The translations under genes and the position numbers were made by a program. Of a stretch of 64,000 bases of DNA, positions 9,450 through 17,936 are shown piece by piece. Numbering within the stretch: the stretch's first letter is position 1; every line of letters starts with the position of its first letter. This stretch comes from Roseiarcus sp963776665 (GTDB lineage Bacteria > Pseudomonadota > Alphaproteobacteria > Rhizobiales > Beijerinckiaceae), in NCBI GenBank assembly GCA_963776665.1, contig CAVZNQ010000012.1, positions 1-64,000 on the forward strand, written 5' to 3'. Under the pieces are notes generated by a model that was given only the letters and a program-made list of their open reading frames with translations, did no database searches and had not been told where the DNA came from.

Positions 9450-10703
9450 ATGAGCGGCCCCTCGACTTACGTTCCCAAAAGCGCAATCGGGCGTTGGTTC
9501 GAATCGCGACTTCCCTTGTTGGGCTTGGTCCATTCCTCCTTTATAGCCTATCCGGTCCCACGCAACCTCAACTACATGTGGACTTTCGGCGCGATCCTAT
9601 CCTTCATGCTCGTCGCGCAGATCCTTACCGGCGTTGTTCTCGCGATGCATTATGTTCCGTCAGCGACCGAGGCATTCTCGTCGGTCAACGACAGAATCAT
9701 GCGGGATGTCAACTACGGCTGGATGATCCGCTACATGCATTCGAACGGCGCGTCGCTCTTCTTTCTCGCCGGTTATATTCACATGTTTCGCGGCCTCTAC
9801 TATGGCTCCTTCAAGCCGCCGCGCGAGCTGCTTTGGATTATCGGCGTTATCATCTACTTCCTGATGATGGCGACCGCCTTCATGGGCTACGTTCTGCCTT
9901 GGGGATCGATGAGCTTCGCGGGCGCGACCGTCATCACCAACTTGACTTCCGCGATCCCGTTGGTGGGCAACTCGATCGCCCACTGGCTATGGGGCGGGTT
10001 TGCCGTCGGCGGACCGACGCTCAACCGGTTCTTCTCCCTTCACTACCTTCTGCCGTTTATTATCGCTGCGTTCGTTGGGCTCCATATCTGGGCCCTGCAT
10101 GTCGCCGGGCAGAACAACCCTGACGGCGTAGAGGTGAAAGACGTGGAGCGCGACACGGTCGCTTTCACCCCTTATGCGACGATCAAGGACGCGTTTGGGC
10201 TCTCGGTCTTCCTGATCCTGTATGCCTGGCTGGTGTTCTACATTCCAAACTATCTGCTCGATGCAGACAATTCGAATATCGCCAATCCCCTGGCGACTCC
10301 GGCGCATGTTGTGCCTGAATGGTATTTGCTGCCGTTCTACGCAATGCTGCGCGCAGTCCCGAACAAACTCATGGGCGTGATCGTGCTGTTCTCGGCGATC
10401 GTCGTGCTCGCCTTCATTCCCTGGCTCGACCGATCGCCGGTCAAGTCGGCGAAGTACCGGCCGGCGTACCGTTTTTTCTTCTGGGTGTTTGTCCTGATCG
10501 GCATCGGCCTCGGCTATCTCGGTTCGCAGGAGCCAACGGAGGGGCTGGCGTTGATCGCGCGCATCTTCACATTCGGGTATTTCGCCTTCTTCCTCATTAT
10601 CATGCCCGTTCTCAGCTTTACCGAGAAGACGAAGCCGATCCCGACGTCGATCGCCGACGCGGTGCTCGCCAAGACAAAGACCGCGGCGGTCACGGCCGGC
10701 TGA
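9450..10703 (+). CDS. petB: Cytochrome b of the bc1 complex
   Basis: Integral-membrane core of ubiquinol:cytochrome c reductase, carrying two b hemes and both quinone sites. 417 residues with at least eight hydrophobic helices. Haem-ligand helices are visible in RYMHSNGASLFFLAGYIHMF and in HYLLPFIIAAFVGLHIWALH. The quinol-oxidation signature PEWY is at residues 289-292. The start MSGPSTYVPKS is followed by the usual amphipathic N-terminus. petC follows 29 bases downstream, so they form an operon. The usual upstream Rieske gene is absent here. Confidence 0.97.
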   Translation: MSGPSTYVPKSAIGRWFESRLPLLGLVHSSFIAYPVPRNLNYMWTFGAILSFMLVAQILTGVVLAMHYVPSATEAFSSVNDRIMRDVNYGWMIRYMHSNGASLFFLAGYIHMFRGLYYGSFKPPRELLWIIGVIIYFLMMATAFMGYVLPWGSMSFAGATVITNLTSAIPLVGNSIAHWLWGGFAVGGPTLNRFFSLHYLLPFIIAAFVGLHIWALHVAGQNNPDGVEVKDVERDTVAFTPYATIKDAFGLSVFLILYAWLVFYIPNYLLDADNSNIANPLATPAHVVPEWYLLPFYAMLRAVPNKLMGVIVLFSAIVVLAFIPWLDRSPVKSAKYRPAYRFFFWVFVLIGIGLGYLGSQEPTEGLALIARIFTFGYFAFFLIIMPVLSFTEKTKPIPTSIADAVLAKTKTAAVTAG

Positions 10704-10732
10704 TGCGCGACCGCTCCCAAGGAAGTTCGACG

Positions 10733-11563
10733 ATGATCCGTGTCAAGTTCTCGGCCTTGGCCCTGGCCGCCCTAGCGCTTGTCGCGGCTGGCGCGGTGGC
10801 GGCGGTCGCGCAGGACGAGGCCGACCAACCGAAGCCGCCCCGTCAGGACTGGTCCTTTTCCGGCATGTTCGGCATTTACGACCGGGCGCAGCTCCAGCGC
10901 GGGTTCCAGGTGTACAAGGAGGTCTGCAGCACTTGTCACGCGCTGAGCATTCCTTTCCGCACCCTCGCCGATCCGGGCGGTCCCGGTTTCACCGAGGATC
11001 AGGTGAAGACGCTCGCCGCCACGTATCAGGTCACCAACGCTGAGCCCAACGAGAAAGGTGACATCTTCAAGCGCCCCGCGACTCCGGCGGACGTCATCCC
11101 TCGTCCCGAAGCCTATCCCAACGATCAGGCCGCCGCGGCGGCGCTGGGCAAGGCGCCGCCGGACATGGCGCTCCTCGCCAAGGCGTTGAAATTCGAGCGC
11201 GGTTTTCCATTGTTCGTCTTCGACGCGCTGCCCGGTCTGGAATATCAGGAGATGGGGGCGGACTACATCCACGCGATACTGAATGGCTATACGAAGCCAG
11301 ACGACCTGCAATGGAACCTGTACTACCCCGGGCACAAGATCGCGATGCCGCAGCCGATCACCAATGGCGCGGTCGACTACAAGGACGGCACGCCGCCGAC
11401 CTTGGAAAATTACTCCAGGGATATTTCGGCGTTTCTCAGCTGGGCGGCTGAACCCAACCTTATCGAACGCAAGAGAATCGGCCTTCGGGTGATGATATTC
11501 CTCTTCGCGTTCGCGATCCTGGTTTACTTCACCAAGAAGCGGATCTGGGAGCGGATGCACTAA
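10733..11563 (+). CDS. petC: Cytochrome c1 of the bc1 complex
   Basis: Haem-c subunit that passes electrons from the Rieske protein to soluble cytochrome c in the periplasm. 276 residues: signal peptide 1-27 (cleavage after AAVAQ), haem-binding CSTCH at 65-69, and a C-terminal membrane anchor (VMIFLFAFAILVYFTKKRIW). The axial-ligand Met is probably in the HKIAMPQPI segment. ATG 10733 is chosen because AAGGAAG lies about seven bases upstream and the signal peptide begins there; the frame is open far upstream inside petB. In many Hyphomicrobiales PetB and PetC are separate, as here, rather than fused. Confidence 0.96.
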   Translation: MIRVKFSALALAALALVAAGAVAAVAQDEADQPKPPRQDWSFSGMFGIYDRAQLQRGFQVYKEVCSTCHALSIPFRTLADPGGPGFTEDQVKTLAATYQVTNAEPNEKGDIFKRPATPADVIPRPEAYPNDQAAAAALGKAPPDMALLAKALKFERGFPLFVFDALPGLEYQEMGADYIHAILNGYTKPDDLQWNLYYPGHKIAMPQPITNGAVDYKDGTPPTLENYSRDISAFLSWAAEPNLIERKRIGLRVMIFLFAFAILVYFTKKRIWERMH

Positions 11564-11705
11564 CGGCGCCCGACGCGCCTTGGCGCTGAGCGCGCGGCTC
11601 GGCTCGGGGCAGATTGGGCGCACGCAACCGTTCCGTCGCGGGGCTGGCGGCGCTAAGGGCGGCGCCTCGCTCGGGAAAAATGCGGCTCGTCGAAAAGGGG
11701 CGCCC

Positions 11706-12584
11706 ATGGCCAACGCAATCGTCGGGGTGATTGGAGGCTCCGGCGTCTATGATCTTCCGGGTCTGACCGACCTGCGCGAAGAGAAAATCTCGACGCCGTG
11801 GGGCGATCCTTCCGACTCGCTGCGCTTCGGACGCGTGGGGCGGACCCAGGCGGTGTTCCTTGCGCGCCACGGCCGGGGCCATCGTTTCTCGCCTTCGACG
11901 ATCAACTATCGGGCTAATATCGACGCACTGAAACGCGTCGGCGTGACCGACATCATCGCCCTTTCCGCCTGCGGATCGTTCCACCGCGAACTCTATCCCG
12001 GCGTGTTCGTGATGATCGATCAGTTCGACGACCGCACCTACCGGCGGCAGACGAGTTTCTTCGGCGACGGCTGCGTCGCCCATGTCTCGATGGCCCACCC
12101 GATCGCCCCGTTGTTGCGCCGGCGCCTCGTCGCTTCGGCTGAGGCCGAGAAGGTCCCCTACCGCGACGGGGGAACCTACGTTTGCATCGAAGGTCCGCAG
12201 TTCTCTTCGCTGGCCGAGTCGATTGGCTTCCAGGCGGGGGGCGCCGACGTCATCGGCATGACCGGCGCGACAGAAGCGAAATTGGCGCGGGAAGCGGAAA
12301 TCTCCTACGCGACGGTCGCCATGGTCACCGACTACGACTGCTGGTATGAGGATCACGGTACAGTCGACGTCGCCGCGGTGATCAAGGTCATGGCCGACAA
12401 TGCCGATCGAGCGGGCGCGGTCGTCGCGCGCACTCTGCGCGACTTTCCGGTCGAACACGAGGCCTGTCCGATCGGATCGGACCGCTCGCTCGAGTTCGCC
12501 ATCATCACTCAACCGGCACATCGCGATCCCGAATTCGTGAAAAAGCTCGACGCGGTGGCCAAACGGGTGCTGCGCGACGCCTGA
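11706..12584 (+). CDS. mtnP: S-methyl-5'-thioadenosine phosphorylase
   Basis: Cleaves methylthioadenosine with phosphate to adenine and methylthioribose-1-phosphate, for methionine salvage. The 292-residue product matches the PNP/MTAP family: IGGSGVYDLPGL at the phosphate site near residue 10, ARHGRGHRFSPSTINYRANI near 60, and TYVCIEGPQFSSLAES then DVIGMTGATEAKLAREAEI near 165-205. AAGGGGCGCCC precedes the ATG. It follows petC by 142 bases, a neighbourhood common in this order. Distinguishing MTAP from general purine phosphorylase rests on the MTGATEAKLA-type segment. Confidence 0.94.
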   Translation: MANAIVGVIGGSGVYDLPGLTDLREEKISTPWGDPSDSLRFGRVGRTQAVFLARHGRGHRFSPSTINYRANIDALKRVGVTDIIALSACGSFHRELYPGVFVMIDQFDDRTYRRQTSFFGDGCVAHVSMAHPIAPLLRRRLVASAEAEKVPYRDGGTYVCIEGPQFSSLAESIGFQAGGADVIGMTGATEAKLAREAEISYATVAMVTDYDCWYEDHGTVDVAAVIKVMADNADRAGAVVARTLRDFPVEHEACPIGSDRSLEFAIITQPAHRDPEFVKKLDAVAKRVLRDA

Positions 12585-12729
12585 ATCTTGCCGCGATCCG
12601 CGTCCGCTGTAGCGCCGCCTCGAGCCCCTGCGGCTTGCGTGACTTCCGACATTCAAACTAAATGCGTGCGTCAACCTGAGTTCAGCGCGGGGATTGTCGC
12701 TTGACGATCTCCGGGACCTCGAGGGATCG

Positions 12730-13251
12730 ATGATCAAAGACGCGTTCGAGCGCTTGTTGTTCGCGGGCCGATTTCTTCTGGCGCCGCTCTATCTGGCGCT
12801 TGCCATCAGCCTGGTCGCTTTGATTGGCAAAGTCGGCCTGCATCTCTACCACCTCCTGACCGCACTCCCCTCGATGAGCGACGAAGAGGTCCTCCTGACG
12901 GATTTGGCGATAGTCGACCTGACGCTGACTGCGTCGCTCGTGGTGATCGTGTTCCTCTCCGGCTATTCTAACTTTGTCGCGCCCGTCGCCCAGCATGAAG
13001 GCGACGGAAGGCCGCATTGGATCGCGGCAATCGACTTCACCGAGCTGAAAATCAAGCTGATGGCCTCGATCGTCGCCATTTCGGCGATCAAACTGCTCGA
13101 GGGCTTCATGGATCTCGCGAACTATACTGACCGAGAGTTGTATTGGCTGGTGGCCGTTCACCTGACCTTTGTCGTCTCGACGCTGATTTTGGCGCTTTCC
13201 GCATGGCTCGGCCAACACGCGCGCCCCCCAGAGGGCGGCTCGGGCGTGTGA
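12730..13251 (+). CDS. YqhA/UPF0114-family inner-membrane protein
   Basis: 173 residues with four hydrophobic helices and the family pattern FERLLFAGRFLLAPLYLALA at the N-terminus, LLTDLAIVDLTLTASLVVIV in the middle and IVAISAIKLLEGFM near 120. The physiological role of UPF0114 proteins is not settled. ATG 12730 follows GAGGG at a good distance; an upstream in-frame TTG at 12694 is less likely. It converges on mepA with only 8 bases between the genes. Confidence 0.85.
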   Translation: MIKDAFERLLFAGRFLLAPLYLALAISLVALIGKVGLHLYHLLTALPSMSDEEVLLTDLAIVDLTLTASLVVIVFLSGYSNFVAPVAQHEGDGRPHWIAAIDFTELKIKLMASIVAISAIKLLEGFMDLANYTDRELYWLVAVHLTFVVSTLILALSAWLGQHARPPEGGSGV

Positions 13252-13259
13252 TCGGCGGC

Positions 13260-14174
13260 TTATTTCTCCAGTACGACCTTTCGGCACTCGGGCGGCAGCG
13301 CCGACATGGCCAGCGGCGGTTTGGCCGGCTCGGCGCGCGGATGCAGCGCCTCGTCGGTGAACCACCAGTCGAGCGACTTGTCGCAGCCGTCGCCTGGCGG
13401 CACGGGATCCTGCGCCTGACAGCTTGCGTCGCCCGCCGGACATTTGATGCGGATGTGGAAGTGGTAGTTGTGGCCCCAGTAGGCGCGCACCTTGTTCATC
13501 CAGGGCTGGCCCCTCGCAGTCTCGCACAGGGCCTTCTTGATCGCGGCGTTGACGAAGATGCGCTCGACTTCGGGCTCCTCCGCCGCCGCCTTGATGATCG
13601 CCGCCTGTGCGGGCGTCCAATGCGTCCTGTCGACCGAGAGGCCGTCCGCGCTCACCATGTCGACCGCCGACATGTTCTCGCGCTCCGAGAGCGAGAGCGT
13701 ATGGCTGGGCATCGGAGTGAGCCAGATGTCGGCGTCGAGTCCGACCTGATGGGAGGCGTGGCCGGTCAGCATCGGCCCGCCACGCGGCTGGGAGATGTCG
13801 CCGACCAGAATGCCGTTCCAGACGCCCTCGGCCTTCGCCTTGCGCGAGAAGCGCTCGAGGAAAGCGATCATCGCCGGGTTTCCCCACATCCGGTTGCGCG
13901 ACAGGCGCACGACCTGCCAGGACTCGCCGTCGACCGGCAGCGCCTTGGCGCCGGCGAGACACCCCCGCGAGTAGAAGCCGATCGAGCGGGCCTGAGCTTC
14001 CGCCGGGGTCAGCGCCCTTCCGAAGACCTCCTTGGCGGGCAACCTCGGGTCGGCGGGATTGGCGAGCGGGGGCAGCGGCTTGGGATCCGTCGTCCCCTTG
14101 TCCTGGGCCAAGGCGGGCCAGCCGCAGGCGAGGGCGCAAATCGCCAGAATCGGACCTGACAGTCTCAGTCGCAT
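13260..14174 (-). CDS. mepA: Penicillin-insensitive murein endopeptidase
   Basis: A periplasmic zinc (LAS-type) peptidase that cuts D-Ala-meso-DAP cross-links. Residues 1-24 form a signal peptide ending ALAQ. Zinc ligands are visible in GHASHQVGLDADIWL (His and Asp) and in NYHFHIRIKC (HxH). Cysteine pairs in SRGCLAG, CPAGDASC and DGCDKS suggest disulfides, as in known MepA. The C-terminus carries about 50 extra residues with Trp-Trp and a final PPECRKVVLEK. ATG 14174 has AGGA eight bases ahead; an in-frame ATG at 14183 is the alternative. About 304 residues, normal length. Confidence 0.92.
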   Translation of the reverse strand: MRLRLSGPILAICALACGWPALAQDKGTTDPKPLPPLANPADPRLPAKEVFGRALTPAEAQARSIGFYSRGCLAGAKALPVDGESWQVVRLSRNRMWGNPAMIAFLERFSRKAKAEGVWNGILVGDISQPRGGPMLTGHASHQVGLDADIWLTPMPSHTLSLSERENMSAVDMVSADGLSVDRTHWTPAQAAIIKAAAEEPEVERIFVNAAIKKALCETARGQPWMNKVRAYWGHNYHFHIRIKCPAGDASCQAQDPVPPGDGCDKSLDWWFTDEALHPRAEPAKPPLAMSALPPECRKVVLEK

Positions 14175-14351
14175 GAGTTTCATTCCTGGCCCGGGCGTTC
14201 GGGCGCACGGGGCGAGCGGCGCGAATCGAAGGATCGACCGACTATCGCGCCTTTGACCCGGGGCCTTCAACGGGCTCAGGGCTTCACGATTTTGTAAGCC
14301 GGCTTTGAAAAGGTCTTTTGGAGCGGCCAACGGATTGTTAAGGATCGGGCC

Positions 14352-15347
14352 ATGCAGGGTCGTCTTTTCAACCGGACGCAATCGGTGGGCCTGGCGCTTG
14401 GCGCGGCCCTTCTCGCCGCCGATTGCGCCGGTCCGACCGCCGGGCCCGGCCAGAATCCGTCGACGGGCGTCACATCGATCGACGGCGCCAATGTCTCGCT
14501 CGCCTCGTTCGAGAACTCGGCCTTCCCCTATCACGGTCTGATCCCGAACTATCAGGAGACGGGCAAGACCCGCCCCTTCCTCGATGTCGAGGACAATGGC
14601 CGGCTCGGCCATTCGAGCCCGCGTGGAGGAATCCATTGGGAGGATCAGACATACAGCGACCGCAGCGTGCTGCTCGCCGCGCCGCAGTCGTTCGATCCCG
14701 CACGCCCGGGCGTGATCATCGTCTTCTTCCATGGCAACATGGCGACGCTGTCGCGCGACGTCATCGCCCGGCAGCAGATTGTGCGCCAGCTTGCCGATTC
14801 GGGCCTCAATGCGGTGCTGGTCGCGCCGCAGCTCGCGGTTGACGCGCAAGATTCGAGCGCCGGGCGGTTCTGGTCGCCGGGCGGGTTCGCCGCCTTCCTC
14901 AGCGAGGCGGACGCCAAGCTCAGCGAGCTCTATCCCAACGCGCGCGGCGCCTTCCGCCGCATGCCGGTGGTCATCGTCGCCTATAGCGGCGGCTACCTGC
15001 CGGCGGTCTATTCGCTCGCCGTCGGCGGCGACCAGGGCCGCGTCCGCGGCGTGGTGCTGCTCGACGCGCTCTATGGCGAGCGCGACAAGTTCGTGCATTG
15101 GGTCGAGGGGCCGGGACGCAACGCCTTCTTCGTCAGCGCCTACTCGACCTCCTCGCGCGCGGGCAACGACGCGATCCGCGCCGAGCTCGAGGCCGCCGGG
15201 ATCCAGACCGTGAGCAGCCTGCCGGCGGCGCTGACGCCGGGCGTCGTCGCTTTTATCGACGCCGGGTCGGTCGACCACAACGACTTCGTCACCTCGGCCT
15301 TTGGCGGCGCGCCGGTGCGCGACATCATCTCCCGCATCGGCGGGTAG
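14352..15347 (+). CDS. Secreted or lipoprotein-like alpha/beta hydrolase
   Basis: 331 residues. Residues 1-25 form an export signal with a Cys after ALLAAD. The -1 Asp makes this a poor lipobox, so a simple secreted form is also possible. The body has alpha/beta-hydrolase features: VIIVFFHGNMATLSRD (oxyanion strand), nucleophile Ser in VVIVAYSGGYLPA near residue 213, and a late His in GSVDHNDFV near 312. The substrate cannot be told from the sequence. It is divergent from mepA, and the shared intergenic region presumably carries both promoters. Confidence 0.7.
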   Translation: MQGRLFNRTQSVGLALGAALLAADCAGPTAGPGQNPSTGVTSIDGANVSLASFENSAFPYHGLIPNYQETGKTRPFLDVEDNGRLGHSSPRGGIHWEDQTYSDRSVLLAAPQSFDPARPGVIIVFFHGNMATLSRDVIARQQIVRQLADSGLNAVLVAPQLAVDAQDSSAGRFWSPGGFAAFLSEADAKLSELYPNARGAFRRMPVVIVAYSGGYLPAVYSLAVGGDQGRVRGVVLLDALYGERDKFVHWVEGPGRNAFFVSAYSTSSRAGNDAIRAELEAAGIQTVSSLPAALTPGVVAFIDAGSVDHNDFVTSAFGGAPVRDIISRIGG

Positions 15348-15808
15348 GGGCCGCGGCGGCTCGGCCGGGCCGCCGGCTTTCCAAGCCGCGGCCAAATTTA
15401 GCCAAGCCCAGCAAAGCCAGCACAAGCGGGGCCAAAGAAAATCAAAGAAAAAGGCCCGCATTTCCTTGTTTTCCCTTGTCCGAAATGAGCCTTTTCAATC
15501 GGTTGCGCTGACCCCCTGGGCCATTTTTCTTTCTGGGATCGATTGTACTTACAGGAAAGGTAATATCCGCGATCCGGAGACGTTCCTCGCGGTCCTCGAA
15601 CGCAGGCTGTCGATGTCGGATGTCATGGCAGTGAGACTCTAGCACGACTTCTGATTCTCAGGAAGAAGTTGTCCGAATTTGTCGAATTCCTGCGTTGGGT
15701 CAACGGCTTGGCGACAGAATTCGAGACCGCCGGCGACATGATCACGGGATCGCAGGCGCGTCCGCGCTCGCGCATCGCAAACCCCGGATCGGGTTGCGCC
15801 ATGTTTCG
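15348..15808. other. Gap with one copy of a dispersed repeat
   Basis: No complete gene. Positions 15383-15533 hold an inverted copy of the dispersed repeat also found at 35086-35240. A short plus-strand coding-like stretch ends at 15642 (RDPETFLAVLERRLSMSDV) and may be a fragment, but it has no start. The last 140 bases next to the deacetylase gene show nothing recognisable. Confidence 0.4.
15383..15533 (-). repeat. Dispersed repeat, copy B
   Basis: Read on the minus strand this contains GGGGGTCAGCGCAA, TTGAAAAGG and TTTTCTTTGATTTTCT in the same order and spacing as 35086-35240 on the plus strand, then a CTGG-rich tail. Overall similarity is roughly 70-75 percent by eye. The two copies lie in opposite orientation about 20 kb apart. 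Confidence 0.6.
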
Positions 15809-16756
15809 CTAGTCCTGAGGCGCCGGCTTCACGTGAATTGGGCCGTCGCCGGCCTTGGCGGCGGATTTCTCCAGCCGCGGCTTCAAGGCGCCGATCACCC
15901 GCTCCGTCTCCGAGGACCAGCCCTTCGGCGCAGGAGCGGTCGGGCCCGTTCCGGGCCCAGCGACCATGTGGACGACCCGGTAGCCCTTCGCCTTCAGCTC
16001 CCGCAGAAGCATCGGGACCATGTCGGCGGTCCATTGGTGGCTGTCGTGCAGGAGAAGCATGCCCCTGCCCAAGCCGTCCAGCCGGCTCATGACCAGATGC
16101 AGTTCCTGCTCGGGCGTCATCTTGATCCAGTCGGACGCCCAGAGGTCGACGCCAAAAATGCCGACGTTGTTGGCGCCGAGCCACTGGCGCAGGTCCTCGG
16201 TGTCGGCGAAGCCGGGAAAACGGAAGAATGGCGCATGCAGCTTGAGATCCTTGAGGTCCTTCGGCTCTCCGGCGCTGAAGTCCTGCCCGTAGGCGGCCTT
16301 CTCGACTGCGATCATGCCCTTGAGCAGGTCGGCGCGCGCGGCGGCGTCGGACATGTAGCGCAGGGTCGGCTGGGGATGGGAATAGGTGTGGTGAGCGACC
16401 GTGTGGCCGTCAAGCACTTCGCGGCGGGCGATCTCGGGCAGTTCTTCCGCGTTGCGGCCGATGTCGAAAAAGGTCGCGCGAACGCACTGATCGGCGAGCG
16501 CGTTCAGGATTTCCGGGGTGGTTTTGGCGGCGGGGCCGTCGTCGAAAGTGAGGATCACCTCATGGTCGGCGAGCGGGATCGTTTGCGGATAGGTCTTCAA
16601 GCCTACCTCGAGACCGCCCTCAGTGCCGACCTCGACGACGCGCGCCGTGCCCAGCTTGTCGGGGCCGCAAGTCTCCGCTTCCGCGGCCAGGATCCCGGCC
16701 AGCAGCGCCGTGAGCGCCGCCGCGATCCGCATTGACAGGTCCGGTCGGCAAGACAT
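15809..16756 (-). CDS. NodB-type polysaccharide deacetylase
   Basis: A carbohydrate esterase 4 family enzyme, likely exported, acting on peptidoglycan or an exopolysaccharide. An N-terminal signal (MRIAAALTALLAGILAAEAE) begins at residue 9 of the longest frame, so the true start may be ATG 16732. Catalytic motif 1, TFDDGP, is near residue 70 and metal-binding motif 2 is HHTYSHPQP near 120. Motif 3-like RFPGF and the C-terminal LLLHDSH, carrying the catalytic His, are also present. 315 residues, near normal. It is divergent from the lysozyme gene at 16916. Confidence 0.9.
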   Translation of the reverse strand: MSCRPDLSMRIAAALTALLAGILAAEAETCGPDKLGTARVVEVGTEGGLEVGLKTYPQTIPLADHEVILTFDDGPAAKTTPEILNALADQCVRATFFDIGRNAEELPEIARREVLDGHTVAHHTYSHPQPTLRYMSDAAARADLLKGMIAVEKAAYGQDFSAGEPKDLKDLKLHAPFFRFPGFADTEDLRQWLGANNVGIFGVDLWASDWIKMTPEQELHLVMSRLDGLGRGMLLLHDSHQWTADMVPMLLRELKAKGYRVVHMVAGPGTGPTAPAPKGWSSETERVIGALKPRLEKSAAKAGDGPIHVKPAPQD

Positions 16757-16915
16757 AGAGGGGTTCCAGCGGGTTGGGAGCGCGGCTCAGTCAGGAGACT
16801 AGCGCGCGGGGCGTGTTAACGAAGCGTTACGAGGATCGCTCTAGTTTTCCGCCAACCGCTACACTCGATCGTCCGGCGAGACTACGGGTCGCGGAGCGAT
16901 TATTACAGGCTGACG

Positions 16916-17836
16916 ATGCCGGACGGCAAGATTCTCACTTCCTGTCTCCCTAGCGCTTTCGCGCTCGCGCTCGCCGTCGCGCTTTCGGGTTGCGGCAACG
17001 GCGTTGGCCCGCTGGACGCGCTCGGCTCCGATCTGCCGAGGCCGACCGACTATCCGATCCACGGCATCGACGTCTCCAAGTTCCAGGGCGACATCGACTG
17101 GAATGCGGTCGCGGGCAGCGGCGTCAAGTTCGCCTGGATCAAGGCGACCGAGGGCGGCGACCACGCCGACGACCGATTTCAGGCCAACTGGGAGGGGGCG
17201 AAGGCGGCCGGCGTGCCTCGCGGCGCCTATCATTTCGTCTATTGGTGCCGGCCTCCAATGGAAGAGATGGCCTTTTTCGAGCAGAACGCCCCGGTCGAGA
17301 ACGACGCCTTGCCGCCGGTGCTCGACGTAGAGGCGACGCCGACATCGAGAACCTGCCATCGGCATCTCACCCAGGAAGACGCCATCGCCGAGATGAAGGT
17401 GATGCTGGAAGAGATGGAGCGCCACTACGGCAAGCGGCCCATCATCTACACCACCGTCGACTTCTACCAGGCGATCCTCGCGGACGGCGCGTTCATGGAC
17501 TACCCGATCTGGGTCCGATCGGTGAAATACACGCCCTCGGTCAAATACGGGCCGCGGCCCTGGCATTTTTGGCAATACCAATCCGACGGCTCGATCGCCG
17601 GCATCCAGGTCCATGTCGATCGCGACGCCTTCTTTGGCACCCAGAAGCAATGGGAAGCCTTCCTGCGCGACGAGAAATCGGGCTTGCGAAGAATTGACGC
17701 GCGCGGCTCGGGCGCGCCCCAATCGGGCGCTCCGGACGCGCCCGCGCCGGAAGCGGCGCCCGCGCAGCCCGAAGCCGTCGCGGCGCAACCCGCCGACCAG
17801 CAAGCGGGCGCGCAGCAGGCTGACGACCAGCAATAG
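16916..17836 (+). CDS. GH25-family lysozyme, lipoprotein
   Basis: A predicted N-acetylmuramidase tethered to a membrane. The lipobox LSGC puts the lipidated Cys at residue 26. The GH25 barrel begins at HGIDVSKFQGDIDW (active-site Asp52), with the catalytic pair region VLDVEA (Asp137, Glu139), then RPIIYTTVDFY and WHFWQYQSDG typical of the family. After residue 265 comes a low-complexity Ala/Pro/Gln-rich tail that ends in repeated ADQQ. GH25 enzymes occur in prophages but also as chromosomal wall-remodelling enzymes in this order. The lipobox and core neighbours favour the latter. Confidence 0.9.
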   Translation: MPDGKILTSCLPSAFALALAVALSGCGNGVGPLDALGSDLPRPTDYPIHGIDVSKFQGDIDWNAVAGSGVKFAWIKATEGGDHADDRFQANWEGAKAAGVPRGAYHFVYWCRPPMEEMAFFEQNAPVENDALPPVLDVEATPTSRTCHRHLTQEDAIAEMKVMLEEMERHYGKRPIIYTTVDFYQAILADGAFMDYPIWVRSVKYTPSVKYGPRPWHFWQYQSDGSIAGIQVHVDRDAFFGTQKQWEAFLRDEKSGLRRIDARGSGAPQSGAPDAPAPEAAPAQPEAVAAQPADQQAGAQQADDQQ

Positions 17837-17936
17837 AATGACCGCCGCGCCGGCGCGCGGCTCGGGCTCGCAGCACTTGTCCTCATCGGCCGGATAGCGC
17901 AACAGTCTGCGCGAAAGCCATCGAGGGGAGGCGTGC

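Noticed and set aside
13260..15461. 733-codon minus-strand frame as one large protein
   Set aside because: Only its last 304 codons are MepA with a signal peptide; the upstream part is antisense to the alpha/beta hydrolase gene.
15639..15773. Short minus-strand frame beyond the deacetylase gene
   Set aside because: No ribosome-binding site, Ser/Asn/Arg-rich without relatives; probably not coding.
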